The notes under the pieces: model-generated
What the model was told of the DNA's origin: nothing
Databases searched by the model: none
What the model saw: only the letters and a program-made list of their open reading frames with translations
Origin: JACRBK01 sp964427955
GTDB lineage: Bacteria; Chloroflexota; Anaerolineae; Aggregatilineales; Aggregatilineaceae
NCBI GenBank assembly: GCA_964427955.1
Contig: CAYRWY010000116.1
Location: forward strand, 1-13,974
Direction: 5' to 3'
DNA: 13,974 nucleotides
In this document: piece by piece, positions 1-6,266 of the stretch
Layout of the letters: every line of letters starts with the position of its first letter
Numbering within the stretch: position 1 is the stretch's first letter
Translations under genes and position numbers: made by a program

Positions 1-2
1 GC

Positions 3-1271
3 GGGCCGACCCCGGTGATCAACAACTCGCTGCGCGGGGTGATCGACGCCTGCCGTGCCGCGTCGGAACAGTTCGGCACGATTTACGCCGGGTGGCACGG
101 GATCGAGGGTGTTCTCAAGGAAGAACTACTCAATCTCTCCGCGCAAAATCCGCACGAGATCGCCCTGCTGCGCACGACGCCCGCCGCCGGGGGGATCGGG
201 ACCTGCCGCTACAAGCTGAAAGCCAAGCAGCAGGAAGATTTCGAGCGGGTGATCGAGGTGATGAAGGCGCACGATGTGGGCTATTTCTTCTACATCGGTG
301 GCAACGACTCGATGGATACGGCTCACAAGGTTTCCAAATTGGCCCAGGATCGCGGGCTGGGACTGATTGCGGTGGGGGTACCGAAGACCATCGATAATGA
401 CGTGGGCGACACCGAATTCAAGCTGATCGATCACACACCCGGTTACGGCAGCGTGGCGCGCTACTGGGCGCACCACATCCAGAACTGCAACGAAGAAAAC
501 GCCGGGTCGAGTCCGGCGGACCCGGTGCTGGTGCTGCAAGCGATGGGCCGCAAGATCGGCTTCATCCCGGCGGCGGCCCGGCTGGCCGATCCGCACCGGG
601 AACTGCCGCTGTTGATCGTGCTGACCGAGTCCGGGCTGTCGATGCCCGATCTGGCCGACGCCGTCAACGACCTGCTCAAGACGCGCGGGCGGGCGCTCGT
701 CGTCGTCAGCGAGGGTTTCGACGTGGGCCACATCGGCGCGCGGCAGGACAGTTTCGGCCATACCGAATTCGGCGCGAGCGAAGTGCAGGTGGGGCAGGCG
801 GTCATCAATTACCTGAATCACGCCGGGCTGCCGGTGCACGGCGCGGCGCGGACGGACATTCCCGGCACGGGCCAGCGTCACGCCATGATCTACGCCTCGG
901 TCACCGATCTGGACGAAGCCTACCACGTGGGACACAAAGCGGTCGAAATCGCCGCCGCCGGAGACAACGGCTACATGGCGACCACGCTGCGCGAGCCGGG
1001 CGAGACGTACCGGGTCCGCTATGCGCAGGTGCCGCTGGAACAGGTCGCCAACTCCGAGCGCCACTTCCCGGCGAGTTGGATTGCGCCCAACCGGGTGGAC
1101 GTGACCGACGATTTCCTGCGCTATGCCCAGCCCTTGATCGGCACCGAGTGGCCCGCCATCCCGTTGGAGCACGGCCTCCAGCGTTACGCCCGCTTCGAGC
1201 CGATCTTCGCTGACTCCAAACTTCCGGCCTATGTTCCGCAAAACTACCGCTCAAAAGGGGATAAATCATGA
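3..1271 (+). CDS. 6-phosphofructokinase, probably pyrophosphate-dependent (5' end outside window)
   Basis: Phosphofructokinase family enzyme that phosphorylates fructose 6-phosphate to the 1,6-bisphosphate in the cytoplasm. The frame is open to the left edge and reads GPTPVINNSLRGV, the family's N-terminal glycine-rich loop, so the GTG at 15 is an internal valine and the true start lies outside the window. Visible motifs are GGNDSMDTA (about 288-324), GVPKTIDNDVGDTEF (about 373-417), MGRKIGFIPAAARLA, a TESGL/VVSEGF pair, and a C-terminal substrate segment ending in TGQRH. Relative to E. coli PfkA, the position of Gly104 is Asp (GGND) and that of Gly124 is Lys (PKTIDND). In this family those two residues are associated with pyrophosphate rather than ATP as phosphoryl donor. 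The stop overlaps the next gene's start (ATGA), so the two are probably co-translated. Family membership is near certain; the donor is inferred from residues only. Confidence 0.93.
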   Translation, partial: GPTPVINNSLRGVIDACRAASEQFGTIYAGWHGIEGVLKEELLNLSAQNPHEIALLRTTPAAGGIGTCRYKLKAKQQEDFERVIEVMKAHDVGYFFYIGGNDSMDTAHKVSKLAQDRGLGLIAVGVPKTIDNDVGDTEFKLIDHTPGYGSVARYWAHHIQNCNEENAGSSPADPVLVLQAMGRKIGFIPAAARLADPHRELPLLIVLTESGLSMPDLADAVNDLLKTRGRALVVVSEGFDVGHIGARQDSFGHTEFGASEVQVGQAVINYLNHAGLPVHGAARTDIPGTGQRHAMIYASVTDLDEAYHVGHKAVEIAAAGDNGYMATTLREPGETYRVRYAQVPLEQVANSERHFPASWIAPNRVDVTDDFLRYAQPLIGTEWPAIPLEHGLQRYARFEPIFADSKLPAYVPQNYRSKGDKS

Positions 1272-2161
1272 GTGACCCGGCCCAGCCGTTACGCGACCTT
1301 CAGCCGAAGCACTCCTTTTTCGTCGGGATTGACTCCGACGGCTGCGTTTTCGACACGATGGAGCTGAAGCAGAAAGAGTGCTTTACCCCGAACTCGATCA
1401 AATATTGGGACTTGCAGGCCGTCTCCAAGTACGCCCGCGACGCGCTGCTGTTCGTCAACCTCTATTCCAAGTGGCGCGGCATCAACCGCTGGCCGGCCCT
1501 GATGATGGGGCTTGACCTGCTGCGCGAGCGGGACGAAGCGATCCAGCGCGGCGTGGCCGTGCCCGAAGCGAATGGCCTGCGCCAGTTCATCGCGCAAGAG
1601 AAATACCCGCTCAGTGATGCCGGGCTGCGGGGCTTCATGGCCGAACATCCTGGCGATCCTGACCTGGAACGCGGCCTGGCCTGGACGACAGCGGTCAACG
1701 AGTCGGTGGCCCAGATGGTGCACGGCGTTCCGCCTTTTCCGTTCGTGCGTGAAAGCCTGGAAGCGATGGTGAGTCAGGCGGATATGCTGGTGGTGTCGGC
1801 TACGCCGCTGCGCGCCCTGGAGCAGGAATGGAACGAGCACCATATCGCCCATTATGCGTCGGCCATTGCGGGCCAGGAACACGGCACGAAGGCACAGCAC
1901 CTTGCCGCCGCGGCGGGCGGGCGTTATGCCAGCGATCACATCCTGATGATCGGCGACGCGCCCGGCGATCTGAAGGCAGCGCGGGCGAATAACGCCCTGT
2001 TCTTCCCGATCAATCCCGGCGACGAGGACAAATCGTGGGAGCTGTTCTACAAAGAAGCGATGCACCGTTTCTTCGAGGGGACTTACGCGGGCGAGTACGA
2101 AGCGGCGTTGATCGCGGAGTTCGACCGCCGTTTGCCGGATACCCCACCCTGGAAGATCTAA
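1268..2161 (+). CDS. HAD-superfamily hydrolase (probable phosphatase)
   Basis: A 297-residue haloacid dehalogenase superfamily protein, most likely a cytoplasmic phosphatase acting on a sugar phosphate or similar small molecule; the substrate cannot be read from the sequence. All four HAD motifs are visible: motif I GIDSDGCVFD with nucleophile Asp22 and acid/base Asp24, motif II VVSATP with Ser177, motif III Lys208 (GTKAQ), and motif IV MIGDAPGD with Asp230 and Asp234 for magnesium. About 150 residues lie between motifs I and II, consistent with a large helical C1-type cap that would set specificity. The ATG at 1268 overlaps the phosphofructokinase stop and is preceded by AAAAGGGGAT. The coupling suggests a role linked to sugar-phosphate metabolism. 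An intrinsic terminator follows directly. Alternative: a beta-phosphoglucomutase-like mutase, judged less likely given the cap size. Confidence 0.87.
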   Translation: MSDPAQPLRDLQPKHSFFVGIDSDGCVFDTMELKQKECFTPNSIKYWDLQAVSKYARDALLFVNLYSKWRGINRWPALMMGLDLLRERDEAIQRGVAVPEANGLRQFIAQEKYPLSDAGLRGFMAEHPGDPDLERGLAWTTAVNESVAQMVHGVPPFPFVRESLEAMVSQADMLVVSATPLRALEQEWNEHHIAHYASAIAGQEHGTKAQHLAAAAGGRYASDHILMIGDAPGDLKAARANNALFFPINPGDEDKSWELFYKEAMHRFFEGTYAGEYEAALIAEFDRRLPDTPPWKI

Positions 2162-2171
2162 GCGAACAACC

Positions 2172-2205
2172 ACTAGAGCGGGGGCAGCCCCGCTCTAGTT
2201 TTTAT
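2172..2205 (+). terminator. Rho-independent terminator after the PFK-HAD operon
   Basis: A perfect 12-bp stem, ACTAGAGCGGGG (2172-2183) pairing with CCCCGCTCTAGT (2188-2199), closes a GCAG tetraloop and is followed by TTTTTATT. It begins 10 bases after the HAD stop. Transcripts arriving from the convergent oxidoreductase gene also meet the stem, but on that strand the following bases are not a T tract, so any termination in that direction would be weaker. Confidence 0.93.
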
Positions 2206-2220
2206 TCCTGGTCTTTCGTG

Positions 2221-3543
2221 CTACTTGGCCGGAAGCTCGAAGAGATCGGCCACGGTGATGGCCTGATGCGTTTCGAGCGAACGATTCGCCGAGATGCCCA
2301 GCAGGATCGAGGCTGCGCCGTCCACGTGCGAGGCCGCCCGGTGGAAGGGGTCCGGGGGCGGGTTGGAGGAGAAAAGCTGCTCCAACATGACCGGATCGGC
2401 GCCGCCGTGACCGCCGGACGAGTCGGGGATGCTGACTTCGTAGGCGGTGCCGAACATCGGATACACGCGCAGGTCGGCCTCCTTGAACGCGCCGGTGCTG
2501 GCCGACAGGTCCGGAGAATCACCCCCCGGCTGCGCCTTGAGCCAGGAGGTGCTTTCGGTGACGGCCAGTTCGACCCGGCCCTTCGTGCCGGTGATCGCCA
2601 CACGCATCCCTTCCCAGGGCGAATAAGCCACCAGGCAGTAGGAGAGAATCACGCCGTTGCGGTAGCGCGCCGTCACGGCCATCGTGTCCTCGATGGTGAT
2701 CGGTTCGCCAAACACGTTGCGATCCCGCAGGTAGCCGTCTTCGGCCTCGGCCTTGAGGTACAGATCGGCCAACTGCTCGTCTTTGTCCAGAAACAGCGCG
2801 AACGGATCGTTTTTGGCCGCCGGTTCGCCGGTATAGCGGGTGTAGGAATAATGCTCCCCGCGCTGTTCTGCGTTGTCTTTCCCGTAGAACATCAGGTTAC
2901 CAAAGGCGAAGACCTCGGCGGGATACGAGTCGATCCACCAGTTGACCAGGTCGAAATGGTGCGTGGCTTTGTGGACGAGTAGTCCGCCCGAATTTTTCTT
3001 TTCACGGTGCCAGCGACGGAAATAGTCGGCGCCATGCCGCACGTCAAGAATCCACGAAAAATCGACTGTCAGTGGGCGGCCAATGGCCCCACTCATGATC
3101 ACTTCGCGCAGCCGGGTGTAGGTCGGAGCGTAGCGGTAATTGAAGCCCACGCGCAGTTTTTTTCCGGTTCGCGCGATGGTGTCGAAGATCGAGCGCGCCT
3201 TGTCGATGTCGGTCGTCATGGGCTTTTCGGTGATGACGTCGCAGCCCAGCTCCATCGCCCGGTTGATATAGAGATGGTGCGTGGCGTCGATGGTCGTGAC
3301 GATCACCGTGTCGGGTTTGGTTTCCCGGATCATCCGGTCATAGTCGCTGGCCGGGTAGGTCGGGCAGGGGGCCGCGCCATACACGTCCTGCAACTGCCGG
3401 TTGTACCAGTTCATGCGCGTCTGGTTCAGGTCACACAACCCGACCAACTCCGAATGATCCCGGTAGGTCGCCGCCAGGGCCTTGACGTACATCCCCGCCC
3501 GCGACCCGGTGCCGACTAAAGCATATCTTTTTTTGGTTTCCAT
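2221..3543 (-). CDS. Gfo/Idh/MocA-family NAD(P)-dependent oxidoreductase
   Basis: A 440-residue cytoplasmic oxidoreductase of the glucose-fructose oxidoreductase / inositol dehydrogenase family. The N-terminal Rossmann domain carries the dinucleotide loop LVGTGSRAG (residues 9-17). The family's EKP motif is at 106-108 (VITEKPMTT), with the lysine expected to take part in catalysis. A conserved SGGLLVHKATHHFDLVNWW segment (185-203) supplies the histidines and Asp198 expected near the substrate, and a beta-sheet C-terminal domain follows. The exact sugar or sugar acid cannot be predicted. The ATG at 3541-3543 is preceded on its strand by AGAGGGAT. It lies 47 bp downstream of the LacI-family gene on the same strand and is probably co-transcribed with it, so it should respond to the same inducer as the importer. 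A role in oxidising or epimerising a sugar released by the neighbouring hydrolases is inference. Confidence 0.92.
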   Translation of the reverse strand: METKKRYALVGTGSRAGMYVKALAATYRDHSELVGLCDLNQTRMNWYNRQLQDVYGAAPCPTYPASDYDRMIRETKPDTVIVTTIDATHHLYINRAMELGCDVITEKPMTTDIDKARSIFDTIARTGKKLRVGFNYRYAPTYTRLREVIMSGAIGRPLTVDFSWILDVRHGADYFRRWHREKKNSGGLLVHKATHHFDLVNWWIDSYPAEVFAFGNLMFYGKDNAEQRGEHYSYTRYTGEPAAKNDPFALFLDKDEQLADLYLKAEAEDGYLRDRNVFGEPITIEDTMAVTARYRNGVILSYCLVAYSPWEGMRVAITGTKGRVELAVTESTSWLKAQPGGDSPDLSASTGAFKEADLRVYPMFGTAYEVSIPDSSGGHGGADPVMLEQLFSSNPPPDPFHRAASHVDGAASILLGISANRSLETHQAITVADLFELPAK

Positions 3544-3590
3544 CTATCCCTCTGTGATTTGGCAAGAATAAGTGTGGGCGACCCGTCACC

Positions 3591-4604
3591 TCATGCGGGT
3601 GGACAGGTGCTTTGCCGCACGATCAGATCGGCCAGTAAGACATGTTGGTGCGGCGGCGTATCCGGTTTACGGATTTTCTCGAACAGGAACTGGAACGCCA
3701 GCCGGTTTTGCAGTTCGAAGTTGAATCCCACCGTCGTCAGCGGCGGATCGAGGTATTGGGCATGGGGACGGTTGTCGAAACTGACCACGGACACATCCTC
3801 CGGCACGCGCAGCCCATGCTCGCGCAGAGCATACAGGGCGCCGAGCGCCATCGAGTCATTGGCGATCATCACGGCGGTAAAGTGTGCCTCACTCTTCAGA
3901 ATTTCGCACATACATTGATACCCGGTTTGCATGGCCGTCTTGGTGGTCGTGTAGTCGCCGGACATGCTCGGTCCCGGTTCCAGCCGGTTTTGCAGCAGGG
4001 TCTTCATCCAGGTTTCGTGGCGCAGCGACGCATTGATTGCCCTGAGCGTCCCGGTCACTTCGGCGATGTGCTGGTGGCCCAGGTCGATCAAATGCTGCAC
4101 CGCCAGTTGGGTGGCCCGCACCTGGTCGAAGCCCACCCAGGTGACCTTGCTCCAGCCCAGGGCGAAATCGCGGCGGACGACCGGGATGCCGTGCGACATC
4201 TCCAACAGTTCGTCGTCGCTGATGCGCAGCTTGGGGGCGTACAGAAAGACACCCTCGATCATGCGCGCGGCGGCCATGTCGAAGGTCTGCGCCAGGGTGT
4301 CGGACGTGCATTCCGAGTAGATGGCAAAGTATCCCGATCCTTGCGCGGAGTCCAGGATGGGGACTTCGAAAGGCGACTTGCCATCGACCGTGATGACCTG
4401 GATGGTCTGGGAGCGCTGCGTCGTGAGCATTTGCGCCGCGAGATTGCGCTGGAACCCCAGGTCTTTCATCGCGCGCACGACACGTTCGCGGGTTTCAGGC
4501 GCGACTTTGGGGTGTTCGTTGAGCACGCGTGAGACCGTCTGGTATGAGACCCCGGCGGCTTGAGCTACTTCCCGGATGGTAGGGCGATTATCTCTGGTAT
4601 TCAT
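3591..4604 (-). CDS. LacI/GalR-family transcriptional regulator
   Basis: A 337-residue LacI-family repressor. The N-terminal helix-turn-helix is at residues about 9-28 (IREVAQAAGVSYQTVSRVLN), followed by the hinge helix region ending near residue 62 (RNLAAQML) and a periplasmic-binding-protein-like effector domain. The domain ends with the usual DLIVRQST segment. The recognition helix YQTVSR (21-26) is identical to that of E. coli LacI, whose Tyr17, Gln18 and Arg22 read the TGTGA half-site. Two palindromes with that half-site lie in the divergent region upstream (4620-4633 and 4748-4763), so it probably represses both itself and the importer operon, with a sugar derived from the imported substrate as inducer. 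The ATG at 4602-4604 matches the family N-terminus; its ribosome-binding site is weak (AAGG about 12 bases upstream). Confidence 0.95.
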   Translation of the reverse strand: MNTRDNRPTIREVAQAAGVSYQTVSRVLNEHPKVAPETRERVVRAMKDLGFQRNLAAQMLTTQRSQTIQVITVDGKSPFEVPILDSAQGSGYFAIYSECTSDTLAQTFDMAAARMIEGVFLYAPKLRISDDELLEMSHGIPVVRRDFALGWSKVTWVGFDQVRATQLAVQHLIDLGHQHIAEVTGTLRAINASLRHETWMKTLLQNRLEPGPSMSGDYTTTKTAMQTGYQCMCEILKSEAHFTAVMIANDSMALGALYALREHGLRVPEDVSVVSFDNRPHAQYLDPPLTTVGFNFELQNRLAFQFLFEKIRKPDTPPHQHVLLADLIVRQSTCPPA

Positions 4605-4619
4605 GAGTTGGATTGGCCT

Positions 4620-4633
4620 TGTGACCTGTCACA
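4620..4633. promoter_or_regulatory. Predicted LacI-type operator upstream of the regulator gene
   Basis: The 14-base palindrome TGTGACCTGTCACA has perfect arms (TGTGAC / GTCACA) around CT. It lies 16 bases upstream of the regulator's ATG and overlaps the transcription start expected from the minus-strand TACAAT box at 4642-4637, a position suited to autorepression. The near-identical site at 4748-4763 supports it as a real operator. Confidence 0.83.
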
Positions 4634-4636
4634 CAC

Positions 4637-4642
4637 ATTGTA
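4637..4642 (-). promoter_or_regulatory. Candidate -10 box for the regulator-oxidoreductase operon
   Basis: On the minus strand TACAAT matches five of six bases of the sigma-70 -10 consensus, and it places the transcription start near 4630, inside the operator at 4620-4633. No convincing -35 box is visible about 17 bases further upstream, so the promoter may be weak or depend on other features. Confidence 0.5.
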
Positions 4643-4715
4643 TCATGATTTTACGTTGCCGCGATGAAAAATATTTCTCTTTCCTTTTTTCTCCCTAAGA
4701 TTTCATCGGTATGGC

Positions 4716-4745
4716 TTGACAACGCCAGTTTTCTTGTTATATGAT
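4716..4745 (+). promoter_or_regulatory. Sigma-70-type promoter of the importer operon
   Basis: A perfect -35 box TTGACA (4716-4721) is followed after 18 bases by TATGAT (4740-4745, five of six consensus bases). An overlapping alternative -10, TATATG at 4738-4743 with 16-base spacing, carries an extended TG element at 4735-4736. Either predicts a start around 4750, inside the palindrome at 4748-4763, which implies direct repression. The leader to the solute-binding protein ATG would be about 130 nt. Confidence 0.8.
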
Positions 4746-4747
4746 GA

Positions 4748-4763
4748 GTGTGACCAGTCACAC
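4748..4763. promoter_or_regulatory. Predicted LacI-type operator at the importer promoter
   Basis: The 16-base palindrome GTGTGACCAGTCACAC has perfect 7-base arms around CA. Its 14-base core differs from the site at 4620-4633 only in the second central base. It sits immediately downstream of the -10 box, covering the expected transcription start. The core TGTGA-N4-TCACA has the same spacing as the symmetric lac operator. Confidence 0.88.
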
Positions 4764-4766
4764 AAA

Positions 4767-4779
4767 AGACGTAACGTCT
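4767..4779. repeat. Short palindrome in the importer leader
   Basis: AGACGT and ACGTCT flank a single A, forming a 13-base odd-length palindrome just after the operator. The one-base gap is too small for a stable RNA hairpin without opening inner pairs, so a protein-binding site is possible. No partner site was seen; it may be chance. Confidence 0.4.
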
Positions 4780-4882
4780 CTTCATCTTGGGCAAAATCTG
4801 TGGGAGGTGATTAGCGAGCCTTACCTTGGTTTCATATTGTCTGATCAAAGTTAGCGAAGTTATTGCAGAAAGGCAAACCTAC

Positions 4883-6184
4883 ATGAAGTCGGCCAAAAGT
4901 TTGATTATTGTTTTGGTGGTGGTCGTTGCCCTGTTCGCGCCCGCCGCGACTGCCTTTGGTAAACAGGACAAGATCGAACTCCACCTCACCTGGTGGGGAT
5001 CGCAGACCCGGCACGATGCGACCATCGCCGTGATCGAGATGTTCGAGGCTCAGAACCCCAACATCGACATCACCTACGAATTTGCCAACTTCACCGACTA
5101 CTGGACCCTGCTCTCCACCAAGGCTGCCAGTGACAGCCTGCCGGATGTGATGCAGCATGACTATGCTTATCTGGCGGAATGGGCCGTCCGCGGACAGTTG
5201 ATGTCGCTCGACGACATGATTGCCAGCGGCGCGATCAACCTGTCCGACGTGGAGCAGTCGGTGATTGACTCCGGCAAGATCAGCGGCGCCACCTATGGGA
5301 TCTGCCTGGGCATGAACTCGCAGGCGTTCATCCTGGACGTGGATGCCTTCGAAAAAGCGGGCCTGGAACTGCCTTCTCCGGACTGGACCTGGAAGGAATT
5401 CGAACAGGTCGCGACTCAGCTTCATGACAAGCTGGGCATCTGGGGTTTCGGGACGCTGTTGGACGACGAGGCGCTGTGGAAATCGCTCTACCTCGGCCTC
5501 GGCGAATGGGCTTTCAATGCCGATGGGACCGCGCTGGGCTATGAAGACGACCAGCCCATCATCGACCATCTGAACATGGTCCTGCGGCTGCAAGAGGCGG
5601 GTATCATCCCCAGCATCGAAGAGGAAGTCGAACTCGACACCGCGGGCGTCGAAGGCAGCCCGATTGTCACCGGCAAGGGTGTGATGCAGTACCAGTGGAG
5701 CAACCAGGTCCTCGCGGTCAGCAATGCCGCCGGTGAGGGTCGTCACTTCAAACTGTGGCTGCTGCCCCGTCCTGAAGGCGGGCAGTCCTCGAACTACCTG
5801 AAGCCGTCCATGTTCTTCTCGATCCCTGCCACGTCGAAGCACCCGGCGGAAGCCGCGAAGTTCATCGACTTCTTCACCAACTCGCTGGAAGCCAACGACA
5901 TCCTGGCGGCAGAGCGTGGCGTGCCGATCTCGGCTGCCGTGCGCGACTATTTGCAGCCCAAGCTCAGCCCCATGATGCAGGAAACCTTCGACTTCCTGGT
6001 GCGTGTCGCTGCCGACAGCAGCCCGGTTCCGCCGCCCGATCCCAAGGGCTGGGCCGATATTCGGAGCAACGTCTACGGGCCGCAGTTCGTGGACCCGATC
6101 CGGTACGGTGAACTCAGCGTCGAGGATGGTGTCGCGTTCCTCCGCGAAGAAGCCAATCGAATCCTCGCCCAAAATAAGCAATAA
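4883..6184 (+). CDS. ABC transporter substrate-binding protein, family 1 (carbohydrate uptake)
   Basis: A 433-residue extracellular sugar-binding protein of the MalE/UgpB/YesO type that would deliver an oligosaccharide to the two permeases encoded next. Residues 1-25 form an export signal: MKSAK basic end, a hydrophobic stretch IIVLVVVVALF, then PAATAFG. There is no lipobox cysteine near the end of this segment, so cleavage by signal peptidase I or retention by the uncleaved helix is more likely than lipid anchoring. The mature domain begins with KIELHLTWWGSQ and contains the usual lobes, with aromatic residues (TWWG, YWT, PDWTW, QYQWSN) of the sort that stack on sugars. The ATG at 4883 is chosen over an in-frame TTG at 4826 because it starts directly at the signal peptide and has GAAAGG nine bases upstream. 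It is the first gene of the operon driven from 4716-4745. Confidence 0.94.
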   Translation: MKSAKSLIIVLVVVVALFAPAATAFGKQDKIELHLTWWGSQTRHDATIAVIEMFEAQNPNIDITYEFANFTDYWTLLSTKAASDSLPDVMQHDYAYLAEWAVRGQLMSLDDMIASGAINLSDVEQSVIDSGKISGATYGICLGMNSQAFILDVDAFEKAGLELPSPDWTWKEFEQVATQLHDKLGIWGFGTLLDDEALWKSLYLGLGEWAFNADGTALGYEDDQPIIDHLNMVLRLQEAGIIPSIEEEVELDTAGVEGSPIVTGKGVMQYQWSNQVLAVSNAAGEGRHFKLWLLPRPEGGQSSNYLKPSMFFSIPATSKHPAEAAKFIDFFTNSLEANDILAAERGVPISAAVRDYLQPKLSPMMQETFDFLVRVAADSSPVPPPDPKGWADIRSNVYGPQFVDPIRYGELSVEDGVAFLREEANRILAQNKQ

Positions 6185-6194
6185 GGTTGGGGGG

Positions 6195-6245
6195 ATGGGC
6201 GCAGCTCATGGCCGGGAACCACCGGTTGAGCTGCGCTCATTTTTT
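6195..6245 (+). terminator. T-tailed hairpin between binding protein and permease (probable partial terminator)
   Basis: A 14-bp stem with one G-U pair (6195-6208 with 6227-6240) encloses an 18-base loop that can itself form CCGG/CCGG (6212-6215 with 6222-6225). Six T residues (6240-6245) follow. This is the structure of an intrinsic terminator, yet the permease genes lie directly downstream with no obvious new promoter. It probably lets only part of the transcripts through, giving more binding protein than permease, and may protect the upstream mRNA end. Confidence 0.82.
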
Positions 6246-6266
6246 CCACCTCAAGGAGCATTTCGC

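Noticed and set aside
15..17. GTG as the start of the phosphofructokinase
   Set aside because: The frame continues to the left edge and encodes GPTP before it, part of the conserved N-terminal loop, so the gene is cut by the window edge.
126..1241. Long open frame antisense to the phosphofructokinase
   Set aside because: Arginine-, histidine- and glycine-rich shadow translation of a GC-rich coding gene with no motifs.
4620..4763. Palindromes read as CRP (cAMP receptor) sites
   Set aside because: CRP needs TGTGA-N6-TCACA; both sites have N4, which is the LacI-type spacing, and a LacI-family gene is adjacent.
4826..4882. TTG at 4826 as start of the binding protein
   Set aside because: It would put 19 extra residues before a clear signal peptide; ATG 4883 has a well-spaced GAAAGG.
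4832..6181. 449-codon open frame antisense to the binding-protein gene
   Set aside because: It mirrors the real gene almost exactly, has shadow-type composition, and would run out through the promoter leader.
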